From: Sunxiuqinia sp963677175
Lineage (GTDB): Bacteria; Bacteroidota; Bacteroidia; Bacteroidales; Prolixibacteraceae
Assembly: GCA_963677175.2 (NCBI GenBank)
Contig: CAXXES010000007.1
Span: 620,001-684,000, forward strand
Direction: 5' to 3'
Length of the DNA stretch: 64,000 bases
Of the stretch, positions 16,442-26,327 are shown piece after piece. A program made the translations under genes and the position numbers. The notes under the pieces are model-generated. The model made no database searches. It saw nothing but the letters and a program-made list of their open reading frames with translations, and was not told the DNA's origin. The number at the start of each line of letters is the position of its first letter. Position 1 is the first letter of the stretch.

Positions 16442-18932
16442 CTAGCTGAGTTCCACAATGGTGATTCCGGCGCCGCCAAACTGCACATGCTCGTCGCGAT
16501 ACGTCTGAACAATTGGGTCGGACCCCAGGAAGCTGCGGATCATCTCGCGCAAAATGCCGTTTCCTTTTCCATGCAAGATTCGTAATTCATGAACATCCAA
16601 CATGATGGCTTCGTCTAAAAAGGCCTGAATATTTGAAATGGCTTCATCAGCCCGTTGTCCGCGAACATCAATTTCGGGTCTGAAGGTACTGCGCTTTTCC
16701 GACAGTTTCCGATGCACATTTGGCAGGGTTTTGTTTGTTCCGCGAAGTTCTTTCTTCGCCTCGTTGTTGCTGATCTTCTGTAATTTTCTCCGGTTCACCG
16801 AAGTACGCAACTGTCCAAATGCCACCACCACATTTTTATCGCCAATCTCAAGCACTTCACCAATGCTATTTTGGCCGTCCATTCTCACTTTATCGCCCGG
16901 CTCCAATTCGTCTTTTTTCTTTTCAGGCGTGGTCAATTTCTGTTTCTGAGGTTTTTCGGGGCGGCTCTGGTTGCGCTGATTTTCCTTTTCTTTGAGCTTC
17001 TGAATTTTCTTATTGATCCATTCATTATCTTCTTCTTCGGGCGCTTCAATTTTCTCCTTAAAACTGGAAAGCTGCTTGCGAATAGCCTTTGTTTTCTCCT
17101 TTTCAGCCTGGCTTTCGCGAATTTCGCGGATGGCATTTTCAACCCGTTTATTGGCTTCGGCCAACACGCGGGAAGCTTCTTCTTTGGCTTCGGCAATAAT
17201 TTGTTTGCGTTGTTTGGCCATGTCGCTTAAGTCGAGTTCATATTTCTCGGCCATTTCATCCAGGTTGCGCTCCACTTTCCGGATTCGTTGACGTTTCGAT
17301 TCCCAGTACCGCTTGTCGCGCACAATATCGCGCAGGTGCTTGTCGAAATTGATGTGGTCAACGCCAACTTTTTTCGGTAGCTTCTTGCAGAATGGATTCC
17401 GGCATGCCAATTTTGCGGGCAATCTCGAACGCGAATGAACTTCCCGGCTTACCAATCTGCAACTGAAAAAGCGGCTCCATCTGGTGATTATCGTAAAGCA
17501 TGGCTCCGTTTTCAATGCCCTCAACCGACGAGGCAAAATGCTTCAAGTTGGTGTAGTGAGTGGTAATCACCCCAAAAGTACCTTCTTTATTCAACTGATC
17601 AAGAATGGCTTCGGCAATAGCACCACCAATCATTGGTTCGGTGCCCGTCCCAAATTCATCAATCAGTATCAAGGTCTGGTCGTTCGTAAACTTCAGAAAA
17701 TGCTTCATGTTCATCAGATGCGAACTGTAGGTACTCAAATCATTTTCAATGGACTGCTCATCTCCAATATCAATAAACAGTTGATCGAAAACTCCGGTTC
17801 GGCTTTTCTCATCCACCGGAATCAACAAACCGCACTGCAACATGTATTGCAACAAGCCCACGGTTTTCAGGCAAACGGACTTTCCCCCGGCATTGGGTCC
17901 CGAAATCAGCAACAAGTGCTTTTCCTGGCTCAACTCAATATCCAACGGAATGACTTTCCGCTTTTCACGCTCCAAGGCCAGTCGCAACAAAGGATGAACG
18001 GCTTTCTCCCAAAGCAACTGGGGCTTCGCTTCCATCGCTGGTTTGATCCCGTCCATCTGGATAGCCAGGCGTGCCTTGGCCCGAATAAAGTCGATGGTCC
18101 CCAAAAAATCGTACAAGCCAAATAAATCGTGCAGATAGGGGCGGATATCATTCGAAAACTCAATCAGGATGCGCACAATTTCGCGTTTCTCGGCATATTC
18201 CAATTCGCGTATTTCGTTGTTGATTTCCACCACTTCGGCGGGTTCAACATATGCAGTTTTGCCAGTGGCTGATTCGTCGTGCACAATCCCGTTAAGCCGC
18301 CGTTTCATGGCCGATGAAACCGGAATAACCGGACGACCATCGCGAATGGAAACCGACGTATCTTCATCCACCAACCCATCACGCTGTGCCTGCCGCAAGA
18401 TGCTGTGCAAACGTTTAGACACGTTGCTTTGCTTGCTTAGCAATTCGCGACGAATCCGCCCCAACTCAGGCGAGGCATTGTCTTTTATTTTTCCATGCTG
18501 ACTAATGATCTGGTCAATCCGTTCTTTGACGTAGGGAAAAAGCTGGATTGGCTGAACCAGTTCATGCAGTTTCGGATAAACATCTTCCTTTTGGTTTCCC
18601 AGGAAGCGGATGATGGCGGTAACCGTTTCGAGCGAACGTTTCAGATCAAACAATTCATTCACTTCCAAAAAACGTCCTTCGGTTTGAATTTTGGAAAGCG
18701 ACTGGCGTAAATCGAAATAATAGTTTGTTGGGAAATTATCATTTTCAACCATCAAACGGGAAAATTCATCGGCTAAACCCAACTCCAGCTGAATAGCATC
18801 GAAGTCAGTTAAAAAGGATAGTTCGTCGATCCGGTCTTTGCCAAGCGTTCCCAGGCAATTGCCTTTCAGCAAGCTGCGTATGCGGTCGAACCCAATTTTC
18901 GATTCAAAATTTTGAGGATAGATTTTCGCCAT
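16442..18932 (-). pseudogene. mutS2: Endonuclease MutS2 gene with a frameshift
   Basis: Two overlapping frames together encode one full-length MutS2 (about 830 codons, the normal size). Frame 1 (18932 to 17358, 524 aa) holds the core and ATPase: Walker A GPNAGGKSVCLKT and Walker B LILIDEFGTGTEP. It ends falsely with TEKSWR and a stop. Frame 2 resumes at VGVDHINFDKHLRDI and carries the coiled coil, the KOW-like DELEPGDKVRMDG segment and the Smr nuclease domain (IDVRGQRADEA, LHGKGNGILREMI). The break falls in an A6 run (17369-17374 on the plus strand). Five A residues would restore TEKVGVD. Sequencing error, true mutation or transcript slippage are all possible. MutS2 acts in ribosome rescue or suppression of recombination. 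Confidence 0.85.
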
Positions 18933-18964
18933 TCCAATTTAAGTACGTAATATCATTTGTTCGG

Positions 18965-18972
18965 CAAAAATA
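18965..18972 (-). promoter_or_regulatory. -7 promoter element of mutS2
   Basis: The minus strand reads TATTTTTG (TAnnTTTG), 33 bases before the mutS2 ATG at 18932. Confidence 0.45.
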
Positions 18973-19000
18973 GAAAGATGTGGGGTCTAATAACAGAATA

Positions 19001-19390
19001 TTAGTTAAAATCTTTTACGATTTCCAGAAATTCATTCATCCGAAAGGGTTTAAGCATGCAGGCATTCATACCGGAACTAAGGCAAGCTCTCATTTCATGT
19101 TCCGTATCGCTTCCGGTTAAGGCAATAATAATTGCCGGATTTTCCAGCGCTATTTCCTTCTCATAAATTCTGATTTTCTGTGTCGCCTCATGACCATCCA
19201 TGACTGGCATTCGTCCGTCCATCAAAATAATATCATATCGGTTTTCGCAATACATTTCATAGGCTTCCATACCGTTACTGGCCGAGTCAATTTTACCAAC
19301 AGCATTCCGAAGAGACATAGCAACAACCCGCTGATTAACGGAGCTGTCATCAACAACAAGAAGTGATAATTTTGTTAGGTCGTTTTTCAT
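19001..19390 (-). CDS. Receiver-only response regulator
   Basis: 129 aa from the ATG at 19390; the frame can be extended to a TTG at 19435 but a promoter lies in between. A single CheY-like receiver domain shows the acidic pair (VVDDSS), the phosphoacceptor Asp in DIILMDGRMPVMDG, the Thr of IIALTGSD and the Lys of MLKPF. There is no output domain, so it would act by protein contact, as a phosphorelay shuttle, or on a hybrid kinase elsewhere. No kinase gene is adjacent. It is preceded by an AGCS symporter gene on the same strand but has its own promoter. Confidence 0.85.
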   Translation of the reverse strand: MKNDLTKLSLLVVDDSSVNQRVVAMSLRNAVGKIDSASNGMEAYEMYCENRYDIILMDGRMPVMDGHEATQKIRIYEKEIALENPAIIIALTGSDTEHEMRACLSSGMNACMLKPFRMNEFLEIVKDFN

Positions 19391-19411
19391 AGTTGTCAAA
19401 AAAAAATAAGA

Positions 19412-19419
19412 CAAAAATA
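19412..19419 (-). promoter_or_regulatory. -7 promoter element of the receiver gene
   Basis: The minus strand reads TATTTTTG, 22 bases before the ATG at 19390. This supports the shorter start for that gene. Confidence 0.45.
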
Positions 19420-19436
19420 AATTAATTTGGTTCAAT

Positions 19437-21101
19437 TTATTGATTTCCGAAAAAATCGGAATATTCTTTCCAAAAGGACTTGACTTCCGATTTCATCTCT
19501 TTACGTAACATTAAAATACCAATTAAGTTTGGAATGGTCATCATAGCAATGGTGATTCCGGAAAAGGTCCAAACAATGGTTGTATCTGTAAATGAAGCAA
19601 AAAAGAATCCAACAACATACACAATCCGATAATAAATCTCTCCTTTTATTCCGAAGAGAAAAATAACAGCCCGTCCGCCGTAATATGACCAGGAGATGGT
19701 TGTAGAGAAGGCAAACAACAACAGGCCAATGGCCACAATGTAGCGTCCGGAGTCTCCAAACCAACTTTTTGTAAACGCCTCGGTTGTCAAAGGAGCACTG
19801 TGTATCAATGATTTTCCAAAAAATATCGTCCCATCATCTGCCGGAATATGTCCCCTTACCACATTGAGAATGCCGGTAAAAGGTTTTCCATTTTTGCTAA
19901 CCATGATTTCTTCGGCCACAGAGCGGGCATGTAAGATCGTAACTTCTTCCTCAATCTGTCCGTCAGTTACGTGTAAATCGCCGGTGTATTTAATCAGATC
20001 ACCTTTTCCCAACAAAAAATCAGCTAGTTCTTCCCGGTCTGATTCATTCGTCTCCAAGTAAATGCCATCAAGGATTTCCAGGTCAGTCGACTGAAACTGA
20101 TTATCCATTTTTTCATTCCACACACCCGATGAAAGAATAACCAAGCCGGTCAGCATACAAATAATAATGGTATCGATGAAAGGTTCGAGCAAAGCCACCA
20201 GTCCTTCGGAAACCGGTTCGTGAGCGCGTGCAGCTGCGTGAGCAATTGGCGCTGACCCCTGCCCTGCCTCATTGGAAAACAACCCGCGATTGACCCCGCG
20301 GTTAAATGCGAAGGCAAAGCTGGCACCTAAGAAACCGCCGGCTGCCGACGTACCGGTAAACACATCGCTAAAAACAGATATGACTGAAGGAACGATGTTT
20401 TGGTAATTAAAAAGAATGACCGCGATAGCACCAACAAAGTAAATGACAGCCATGATGGGTACCAACCGCGAGGTAACTTTGGCGATCCGTTTGATTCCCC
20501 CGATGATCACAAATCCAAGTAAAACGGCCAGCACTGCTCCTGTAACCACTTTATCGATACCAAAAGTTGCATGCACCGAATTGGCAATGGAATTGATCTG
20601 AGGCAAATTGCCGGTTCCAAACGAAGAAAAAATGGTGGCAATAGCGAAGATCACCGCCAGCCATTTCATATTCAGCCGGTTTTTCATGTAGTACATTGGT
20701 CCGCCAGCCATCGTTCCATCCGCTGTTTTTTCCCTGTATTTGTGCGAAAGCGTTACTTCAACAAATTTTGTGGTCATGCCCACCAGTGCGGTTGCAAACA
20801 TCCAAAAAAGAGCGGCAGGTCCACCCAAATGGATGGCCAGGGCCACTCCGGCAATGTTGCCGGTACCCACCGTTCCTGAAAGTGCCGTTGTTAATGCTTG
20901 AAAGTGCGAAGTGTCTCCTTCGTCGCCATCCCGATCAAACTTACCACGAACAATTCGCAAAGCAGACTTTAAGTATCTGAACTGAGGAAATCCTAAGTAA
21001 ATAGTAAAAAAGAGACCTGTACCCAACAATAAAAATACAAACCACTGACTTCCTCCAATATATCCATCAATACTCGAGAGAATCTCATTCAATTTATTCA
21101 T
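19437..21101 (-). CDS. Alanine/glycine:cation symporter (AGCS) with a large soluble insert
   Basis: 554 aa, about 100 longer than typical AGCS proteins. Family motifs are clear: GFPQFRYLKSALRIV, ALSGTVGTGNIAGVALAI, GGPMYYMKN and FNRGVNRGLFSNEAGQGSAP. Hydrophobic helices lie on both sides of a hydrophilic segment at about residues 329-437 (MDNQFQSTDLEILDGIYLET to LIHSAPLTTEAF), which is the extra length. It sits between membrane helices where other family members have a short loop. The protein should import Ala or Gly with Na+. The insert may bind substrate or a partner outside the membrane. Confidence 0.85.
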   Translation of the reverse strand: MNKLNEILSSIDGYIGGSQWFVFLLLGTGLFFTIYLGFPQFRYLKSALRIVRGKFDRDGDEGDTSHFQALTTALSGTVGTGNIAGVALAIHLGGPAALFWMFATALVGMTTKFVEVTLSHKYREKTADGTMAGGPMYYMKNRLNMKWLAVIFAIATIFSSFGTGNLPQINSIANSVHATFGIDKVVTGAVLAVLLGFVIIGGIKRIAKVTSRLVPIMAVIYFVGAIAVILFNYQNIVPSVISVFSDVFTGTSAAGGFLGASFAFAFNRGVNRGLFSNEAGQGSAPIAHAAARAHEPVSEGLVALLEPFIDTIIICMLTGLVILSSGVWNEKMDNQFQSTDLEILDGIYLETNESDREELADFLLGKGDLIKYTGDLHVTDGQIEEEVTILHARSVAEEIMVSKNGKPFTGILNVVRGHIPADDGTIFFGKSLIHSAPLTTEAFTKSWFGDSGRYIVAIGLLLFAFSTTISWSYYGGRAVIFLFGIKGEIYYRIVYVVGFFFASFTDTTIVWTFSGITIAMMTIPNLIGILMLRKEMKSEVKSFWKEYSDFFGNQ

Positions 21102-21270
21102 AGTGTCCGCTTAAATCAGGTAGCTAAAATAGCACATCGTTTTCTTCTGCTAAAATAAAAAAGCAAATTCGCTGGTTTTTCTTTCATTTTGTAACTTAAA
21201 ATACCGATTTCATTCGAAATATTTTATTTTAAAAACTCTTTCAAAGCTGAATAACATTCAGTTTTTTCCA

Positions 21271-21278
21271 TAAATTTG
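21271..21278 (+). promoter_or_regulatory. -7 promoter element of the acidic-protein/PspC operon
   Basis: TAAATTTG matches TAnnTTTG and lies 25 bases before the ATG at 21304. Confidence 0.5.
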
Positions 21279-21303
21279 CTTACAAATAATAAAGAAAAAA
21301 GCT

Positions 21304-21558
21304 ATGTTACCAAAATTCCTACTTGCAGACAATTCTCAGGAAATGCCCGACACCATTTTCGTGGTTCACACCGAAGAACCTAAATTCATTGTTGAAAGCG
21401 ACATTGAAGATTTCTGGTCGAACCAGGAAATCCACTGGCTCAGTGAAGAGCCTGACTCAAAAGAGCTTGTTAAGCAGCTATTGGAAGAAGCTGAAGAATA
21501 CCTGGAAGCAGAATTTGAGAGTCAGGAGAATTTATTTGATGACGAAGACGAAGACTAA
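21304..21558 (+). CDS. Small acidic protein of unknown function
   Basis: 84 aa, strongly acidic at the C-terminus (ends LFDDEDED), with no signal or membrane segment. A clear promoter element precedes it, and a PspC-domain gene follows 5 bases later. I do not recognise a family, but codon-like content, promoter and operon position support a real gene. A role in an envelope-stress or Psp-like context is only suggested by the neighbour. Confidence 0.65.
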   Translation: MLPKFLLADNSQEMPDTIFVVHTEEPKFIVESDIEDFWSNQEIHWLSEEPDSKELVKQLLEEAEEYLEAEFESQENLFDDEDED

Positions 21559-21563
21559 GTGCT

Positions 21564-21770
21564 ATGGAAACAATTGACGGACCTAAAAAACGCTTAACCC
21601 GGTCAGACAACAAGATGATTGCCGGTGTTTTAGCCGGTTTTGCGGAGTATTTTGATATCGATCCCTCTTTGTTACGGGTAATTTATGTCGTCGTGTCAAT
21701 CTTAAGTGCCGGATTTCCGGGGCTTTTGATTTACCTGATTTGCTGGATTTTCATTCCACAGCGAAGCTAA
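21564..21770 (+). CDS. PspC domain protein
   Basis: 68 aa, the minimal PspC fold: KKRLTRSDNKMIAGVLAGFA, then EYFDIDPSLLRVIYVVVSIL, and a last membrane helix closing WIFIPQRS. PspC proteins sense envelope stress or hold partner proteins at the inner membrane. It is co-transcribed with the small acidic gene upstream. Its stop overlaps the stop of the convergent tex gene by a few bases. Confidence 0.85.
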   Translation: METIDGPKKRLTRSDNKMIAGVLAGFAEYFDIDPSLLRVIYVVVSILSAGFPGLLIYLICWIFIPQRS

Positions 21771-23902
21771 GCCTGCTCCACATCTTTCAAACTCAACTGG
21801 ATTCGTTTTCGGGCGATATCCACATCGGTGACTTTTACCATCACATGTTCGTGTAGTTTGACCACTTCGTTTGGGTTGCTGATAAAACGATCGGCCAATT
21901 GCGAGATATGCACCAACCCATCCTGCTTGACACCTACATCAACAAAAGCGCCAAACTTGGTAATGTTGGTCACAATGCCTGGCAAAACCATTCCTTCGTG
22001 TAAGTCTTCAATTTTAAAAATGCCTTGTGCGAATTCAAATACTTTAATGTTTTTCCGCGGGTCGCGCCCCGGCTTGGCTAATTCAGACTGGATGTCTTTC
22101 AATGTGGGAAGACCTACAAATTCGGTCTGGTAGTTTTCAAGATCGATTTTCTGCTGTAGTTCTTCTGATTTCATCAAATCGTTGATACTACAGCCGAGAT
22201 CTTTCGCCATTTGCTCAGCGATGTGATACGATTCAGGATGCACGGCAGAATTGTCGAGTGGATTTTTTGCTTCAGGAATCCGAAGGAAACCGGCAGCCTG
22301 TTCATAAGCTTTAGCTCCCATACGGGGAACTTTGAGCAGTTCTTTCCGCGAACCGAAGGCTCCATTTTCCTTCCGGTAGTCCACCATGTTTTGAGCCAAC
22401 TGCGGTCCAAGCCCCGAGATGTATGTCAACAAGTGTTTTGAAGCGGTATTCACATTGACCCCAACTTTGTTTACTGCCAGTTCAACAACGGTATCCAGAC
22501 TGTTTTTCAATAGTTTCTGATCCACATCGTGCTGGTACTGCCCCACCCCAATTGATTTGGGATCAATTTTAACCAATTCCGCCAGCGGATCCATCAGGCG
22601 GCGACCAATGGAAACCGCCCCACGAACAGTGACATCATAGCTGGGAAATTCTTCGCGGGCCACTTTCGAGGCTGAGTAAATAGACGCGCCGTCTTCGGAA
22701 ACCACAAACACTTTGATGTCGCGATCGTAGCGTAACTTCTTAATGAAATGTTCGGTTTCGCGACTGGCCGTGCCATTTCCAATAGCGATGGCATCAATGT
22801 GGTAAGCGCCCACCAGCGAGGTAATTTTGCGGGCTGCCTGTTTGGTTTCCTCCTGCGGTTTGTTGGGGTAAATCGTTTCGTTGTGCAGCAAATTTCCCTG
22901 CTCATCCAAGCAAACCAACTTGCAACCCGTTCGGTATCCCGGATCGATGGCTAACACCCGCTTTTGTCCGAGGGGAGCTCCCAAGAGCAACTGCCGCAGG
23001 TTCTCGGCAAATACTTGAATGGCATCCTGATCGGCTTTCAGTTTCGAAGCCTGTGCAAATTCCGTTTCAATGGCCGACGAAAGCAGACGCTTGTAACTGT
23101 CTTTTACGGCTTGGTGAACTTGCTCGCCACAAGCATTTTCTGAATGAACAAAAAAGCGGTTCAGACGCTCCAAGATCTCGGCCTCGTCCGGGGCGATTGA
23201 AATTCGCAAAAAACTTTCGTTTTCGCCCCTACGCATGGCCAACAAGCGGTGCGACGGACAACGTTTCAGCGGCTCTTCCCACTCAAAATAATCGCGGTAC
23301 TTTTCGCCTGCTTCCTCTTTTCCTTTGACCACCTTACTTTTAATTGTGGCTCCTTTTTCAAATGCCCGACGCACCATGTTCCGGGCTTTTTCATTTTCAT
23401 TGATCCACTCAGCAATAATATCACGTGCGCCAGCAAGCGCCTCATCCACCGATTCGACCTCACCTATAACAAATTCCATCGCCCGACCTTCCACCTCGCG
23501 CTCCTGCTGTTTCATCAATATTTTTGCCAAAGGCTCCAGTCCCTTTTCACGAGCCACCGAAGCTTTGGTCTTTCGTTTGGGCTTGTAAGGCAGGTAAATA
23601 TCCTCCAGCTCGGTGGCATCAAAACAGCGATCAATCCTGGATTTCAACTCATCAGTCAGCAGCTCTTGCTCCTCAATGGTTTTCAGAATCGTTTCCTTGC
23701 GCTTAACCAACTCTTCCAACCGGGCTTTCTCATCCTTGACATCTCCAATCTGAACTTCATCGAGGCTACCTGTCATTTCCTTTCGGTAACGAGAAATAAA
23801 AGGCACTGTAGCGCCTTCATCCAGCAGTTTGATTGTATTTTGAACCTGTATAAACGGTAATTGAAGTTGATCAGCGATTCGCTGTATGAGTTGTGTATTC
23901 AT
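21767..23902 (-). CDS. tex: Tex-family RNA-binding transcription accessory protein
   Basis: 711 aa, the full Tex layout: N-terminal helical domain with VPFISRYRKEMTGSLDEVQI, a YqgF/RNase H-like domain (VLAIDPGYRTGCKLVCLD), helix-hairpin-helix (VNVNTASKHLLTYISGLG) and a C-terminal S1 domain (GMVLPGIVTNITKFGAFVDV to LSLKDVEQA). Tex binds nucleic acids and RNA polymerase and affects transcription and RNA turnover. It is monocistronic as far as visible and convergent with the PspC gene. Confidence 0.93.
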   Translation of the reverse strand: MNTQLIQRIADQLQLPFIQVQNTIKLLDEGATVPFISRYRKEMTGSLDEVQIGDVKDEKARLEELVKRKETILKTIEEQELLTDELKSRIDRCFDATELEDIYLPYKPKRKTKASVAREKGLEPLAKILMKQQEREVEGRAMEFVIGEVESVDEALAGARDIIAEWINENEKARNMVRRAFEKGATIKSKVVKGKEEAGEKYRDYFEWEEPLKRCPSHRLLAMRRGENESFLRISIAPDEAEILERLNRFFVHSENACGEQVHQAVKDSYKRLLSSAIETEFAQASKLKADQDAIQVFAENLRQLLLGAPLGQKRVLAIDPGYRTGCKLVCLDEQGNLLHNETIYPNKPQEETKQAARKITSLVGAYHIDAIAIGNGTASRETEHFIKKLRYDRDIKVFVVSEDGASIYSASKVAREEFPSYDVTVRGAVSIGRRLMDPLAELVKIDPKSIGVGQYQHDVDQKLLKNSLDTVVELAVNKVGVNVNTASKHLLTYISGLGPQLAQNMVDYRKENGAFGSRKELLKVPRMGAKAYEQAAGFLRIPEAKNPLDNSAVHPESYHIAEQMAKDLGCSINDLMKSEELQQKIDLENYQTEFVGLPTLKDIQSELAKPGRDPRKNIKVFEFAQGIFKIEDLHEGMVLPGIVTNITKFGAFVDVGVKQDGLVHISQLADRFISNPNEVVKLHEHVMVKVTDVDIARKRIQLSLKDVEQA

Positions 23903-24079
23903 GTCTGAAAAATTAGGAAAACGAAGATAATGGTTTTTGAGCGGGTTCCCTTATACAGCACGAATAAATATCATATAAGGACAACGAAAGACTGTCAACC
24001 CAGAATTACAGGTTCAAAATTTTAATCAGAAGAATTTAAACACGAAAATTGGACGAGAACTTGATCACCGAATGGATGT

Positions 24080-25153
24080 TTACTTGAACAGCAAGTCAAA
24101 CTCGTGCTCGAAATTGGGAGTAAAAATGTCTTGCCCTATATTTTTTACAATCTGGTTTTTAGTCCAGAAACGCCCCTCTTCCACTTCTTCGGAATGAAGC
24201 TGTATTCCTTGAAAATCATGAGTAATAAACACAAACACCAGCTCGCGCTCCAACTCGCTCTCCCAGATGTATTGCTTGACCCGTTTTGCGGAAAAATTCC
24301 GGAGTCCGATTTCTTCCCAGGCTTCACGCTTTAAACTTACCTGCACATCTTCGCCAAAGGCAATATGCCCGCCAACAGCAGTGTCCCACTTGCCGGGCTG
24401 CACCAGCTTATTCATCGGGCGTTTTTGCAAGTAAATGGCACCTTGCCGATTCAATACATGCAGGTGAACCACCGGATGCAACAGTTTCTGCCCGCTATGA
24501 AAAACCGACCGGGGCGCTTTTCCAATCACTTGTCCCTCTTCATTAACAAGCGGCAACAGTTCTTCCTCATCCATTGCAATTAGCACTTTTTGTTGAGCCT
24601 TCTTTTGTCTTAAAAATTCAATGGCGAACACCACTCCAAACAGAATATAAAACAAGCCTCCGCTGATAAATGCCCAAGCCTCATTCGACAAATAAAAGGC
24701 AGCATAAAACACCAGCACAGTATGGCCCGAAAAGATAAAAAACATTAACCTCAAGCTGGATCGCATCCGATTCATCTGTTCATCATGAATGACCAGATCT
24801 TTAAGGTAACGCTTGCTCATCAGGGCAATGATATTCACGTTGGAAAAAGCGGAAAGAGCCAAAATGGTACAAAGAATTAATTCAGCCAGTACCGGTTTCA
24901 GTTTGAAAAAAATATCGTTATCCAATACGATTGAAACGCCGCCCAATGTCAGCAAAAGCAAAGTATCAAACAAAACAAAGCGGTCGAAGCGCTTCTCCCT
25001 GACACCAATCCAAACCAGTTCAACAGAACCGATAGCTAATGCTGCAATCAGTCCGGCTTTGGTTCCCCAAATTTCATCAACCGCTATAAAAACAAAAAGC
25101 GGAATGAATCCGGGCAGTAGCTTTTTCAGAAGTTGTATTCGCTGACTCTGCAT
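24080..25153 (-). CDS. Fusion of a septation-protein-A-like membrane domain and a Nudix hydrolase
   Basis: 357 aa from the ATG at 25153; the TTG at 25165 lies inside the preceding terminator. Residues about 10-190 are five or six membrane helices resembling YciB/septation protein A (GFIPLFVFIAVDEIWGTKAG). The C-terminal 165 residues are a Nudix domain with a complete box (GGHIAFGEDVQVSLKREAWE then EIGL) and the NxQGAIYLQKRP start common to isopentenyl-diphosphate isomerase-like members. The fusion would hold a nucleotide- or diphosphate-cleaving enzyme at the membrane. The substrate cannot be read from sequence. Confidence 0.8.
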   Translation of the reverse strand: MQSQRIQLLKKLLPGFIPLFVFIAVDEIWGTKAGLIAALAIGSVELVWIGVREKRFDRFVLFDTLLLLTLGGVSIVLDNDIFFKLKPVLAELILCTILALSAFSNVNIIALMSKRYLKDLVIHDEQMNRMRSSLRLMFFIFSGHTVLVFYAAFYLSNEAWAFISGGLFYILFGVVFAIEFLRQKKAQQKVLIAMDEEELLPLVNEEGQVIGKAPRSVFHSGQKLLHPVVHLHVLNRQGAIYLQKRPMNKLVQPGKWDTAVGGHIAFGEDVQVSLKREAWEEIGLRNFSAKRVKQYIWESELERELVFVFITHDFQGIQLHSEEVEEGRFWTKNQIVKNIGQDIFTPNFEHEFDLLFK

Positions 25154-25159
25154 CTTAAA

Positions 25160-25182
25160 AAACAAAACCCGCAGTTGCGGGC
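25160..25182 (-). terminator. Intrinsic terminator of the FKBP gene
   Basis: On the minus strand CCCGCAACTGCGGG forms a tight hairpin followed by TTTTGTTTTTT, between the FKBP stop at 25211 and the Nudix gene start. It also rules out the longer Nudix start. Confidence 0.85.
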
Positions 25183-25210
25183 TTTCAGTTTATTCGCTTT
25201 GTTTATCCGA

Positions 25211-25699
25211 CTATTTGTAATGCTTATACACTTCTATATCAAATATCAGAGTCGAAAAACGCGGAATACCGAGCGCGATCTTGTTGGTGGCTCCATAAGC
25301 CAGGTTCGATGGAATGATCAACGTGCCCTTACCCCCCTGCTTCATGTAGGTAAGCCCTTCACTCATTCCGGTGATGACATCCTTGCTGCCAACAACAAAC
25401 TCGAAAGGTTCATATGGGCTGGTAAAATCAAACTTAGTACTGTCGATAAACATACCGGTATAAAATATTTTAACCCGGTCACCTGGCTTAATGGTGTCAC
25501 CTGTCCCTTTAATCTCTTCAATGTAATACATCCCCGATTTGGTAGGATCAACTGTAATATCGTTAGCCTCAATAAAAGCATCTAATTTCGCAAGTTCCTC
25601 TGCGCGTAATTTTTCCAGGTCAAGACCGTCATTTCCGCACGAAACAGTTAAAAAGATCACCGACCCAATGATCGTCAAAAAGAATAATATTTTTTTCAT
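25211..25699 (-). CDS. FKBP-type peptidyl-prolyl isomerase lipoprotein
   Basis: 162 aa. The lipobox gives the acylated Cys near residue 21 (TVSCGND). A single FKBP domain follows: GTGDTIKPGDRVKIFYTGMF, the FxFxxGxxxVI-like FEFVVGSKDVITGMSEGL, and GTLIIPSNLAYGA. It should fold periplasmic or outer-membrane-bound clients. A paralogue lies 109 bases upstream in the same direction, and a terminator follows this one. Confidence 0.9.
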   Translation of the reverse strand: MKKILFFLTIIGSVIFLTVSCGNDGLDLEKLRAEELAKLDAFIEANDITVDPTKSGMYYIEEIKGTGDTIKPGDRVKIFYTGMFIDSTKFDFTSPYEPFEFVVGSKDVITGMSEGLTYMKQGGKGTLIIPSNLAYGATNKIALGIPRFSTLIFDIEVYKHYK

Positions 25700-25808
25700 C
25701 TCATTATATTTAAAATCTCTTTATAGTATTCGATGAAACTCGCCATATGATGATTTGCTTGTGGAAGCATTTTACTCATGGTTCGTTTCATATCTCTACG
25801 CTATCGTT

Positions 25809-26327
25809 TTATTCGTAAATCGCAACAAGTTTCAATCGAAAGGCAATGGTGGTATAAGGAGGAATTACTCCTGAGCCAGTTACTCCATAAGCCATATTAG
25901 AAGGAATAATAAACAAGCCTTCAGTGCCTTCCTGCAACAAGGACAAGGCAGCTTCAAAACCAGGGATTAAACCTTCTCTCGGAATGTACCTGAACTTCCA
26001 AAGCCCATTGGTATAGTGATTGGCCGAAGTATCAAAGACATAACCATTATGAGGCATAAATCCAGAGTATTCCATACCGATTGAGTCACCTGTCTGGACA
26101 TAGGCCCCCTCGCCAGCTTCAGCAATGACATAGTAAATTCCAACCGCCGCAGTATCCACATCATATCCACGCTTCTCCAGTGTATCGATGTATTCGCCCA
26201 ATAACGCCGCTTCGCGTGCCGGAGTATAATCAATTGGCTCTTGCTCCACGGGATCATCAAAGCAGGAATAAGCTGCAAATAATACTATAGCTATAAGTAA
26301 AAACTTCATTTGTTTTATTTGTTTCAT
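25809..26327 (-). CDS. FKBP-type peptidyl-prolyl isomerase lipoprotein, second copy
   Basis: 172 aa with a lipoprotein leader (AAYSCFDD). The FKBP core is weaker than in its neighbour, but GFEAALSLLQEGTEGLFIIP and SNMAYGVTGSGVIPPYTTI are clear. Several active-site aromatics seem replaced, so isomerase activity may be low and chaperone activity more likely. Its ATG overlaps the nrnA stop (ATGA), so the two are translationally coupled, which is common for gliding-associated and PPIase genes in Bacteroidota. Confidence 0.87.
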   Translation of the reverse strand: MKQIKQMKFLLIAIVLFAAYSCFDDPVEQEPIDYTPAREAALLGEYIDTLEKRGYDVDTAAVGIYYVIAEAGEGAYVQTGDSIGMEYSGFMPHNGYVFDTSANHYTNGLWKFRYIPREGLIPGFEAALSLLQEGTEGLFIIPSNMAYGVTGSGVIPPYTTIAFRLKLVAIYE

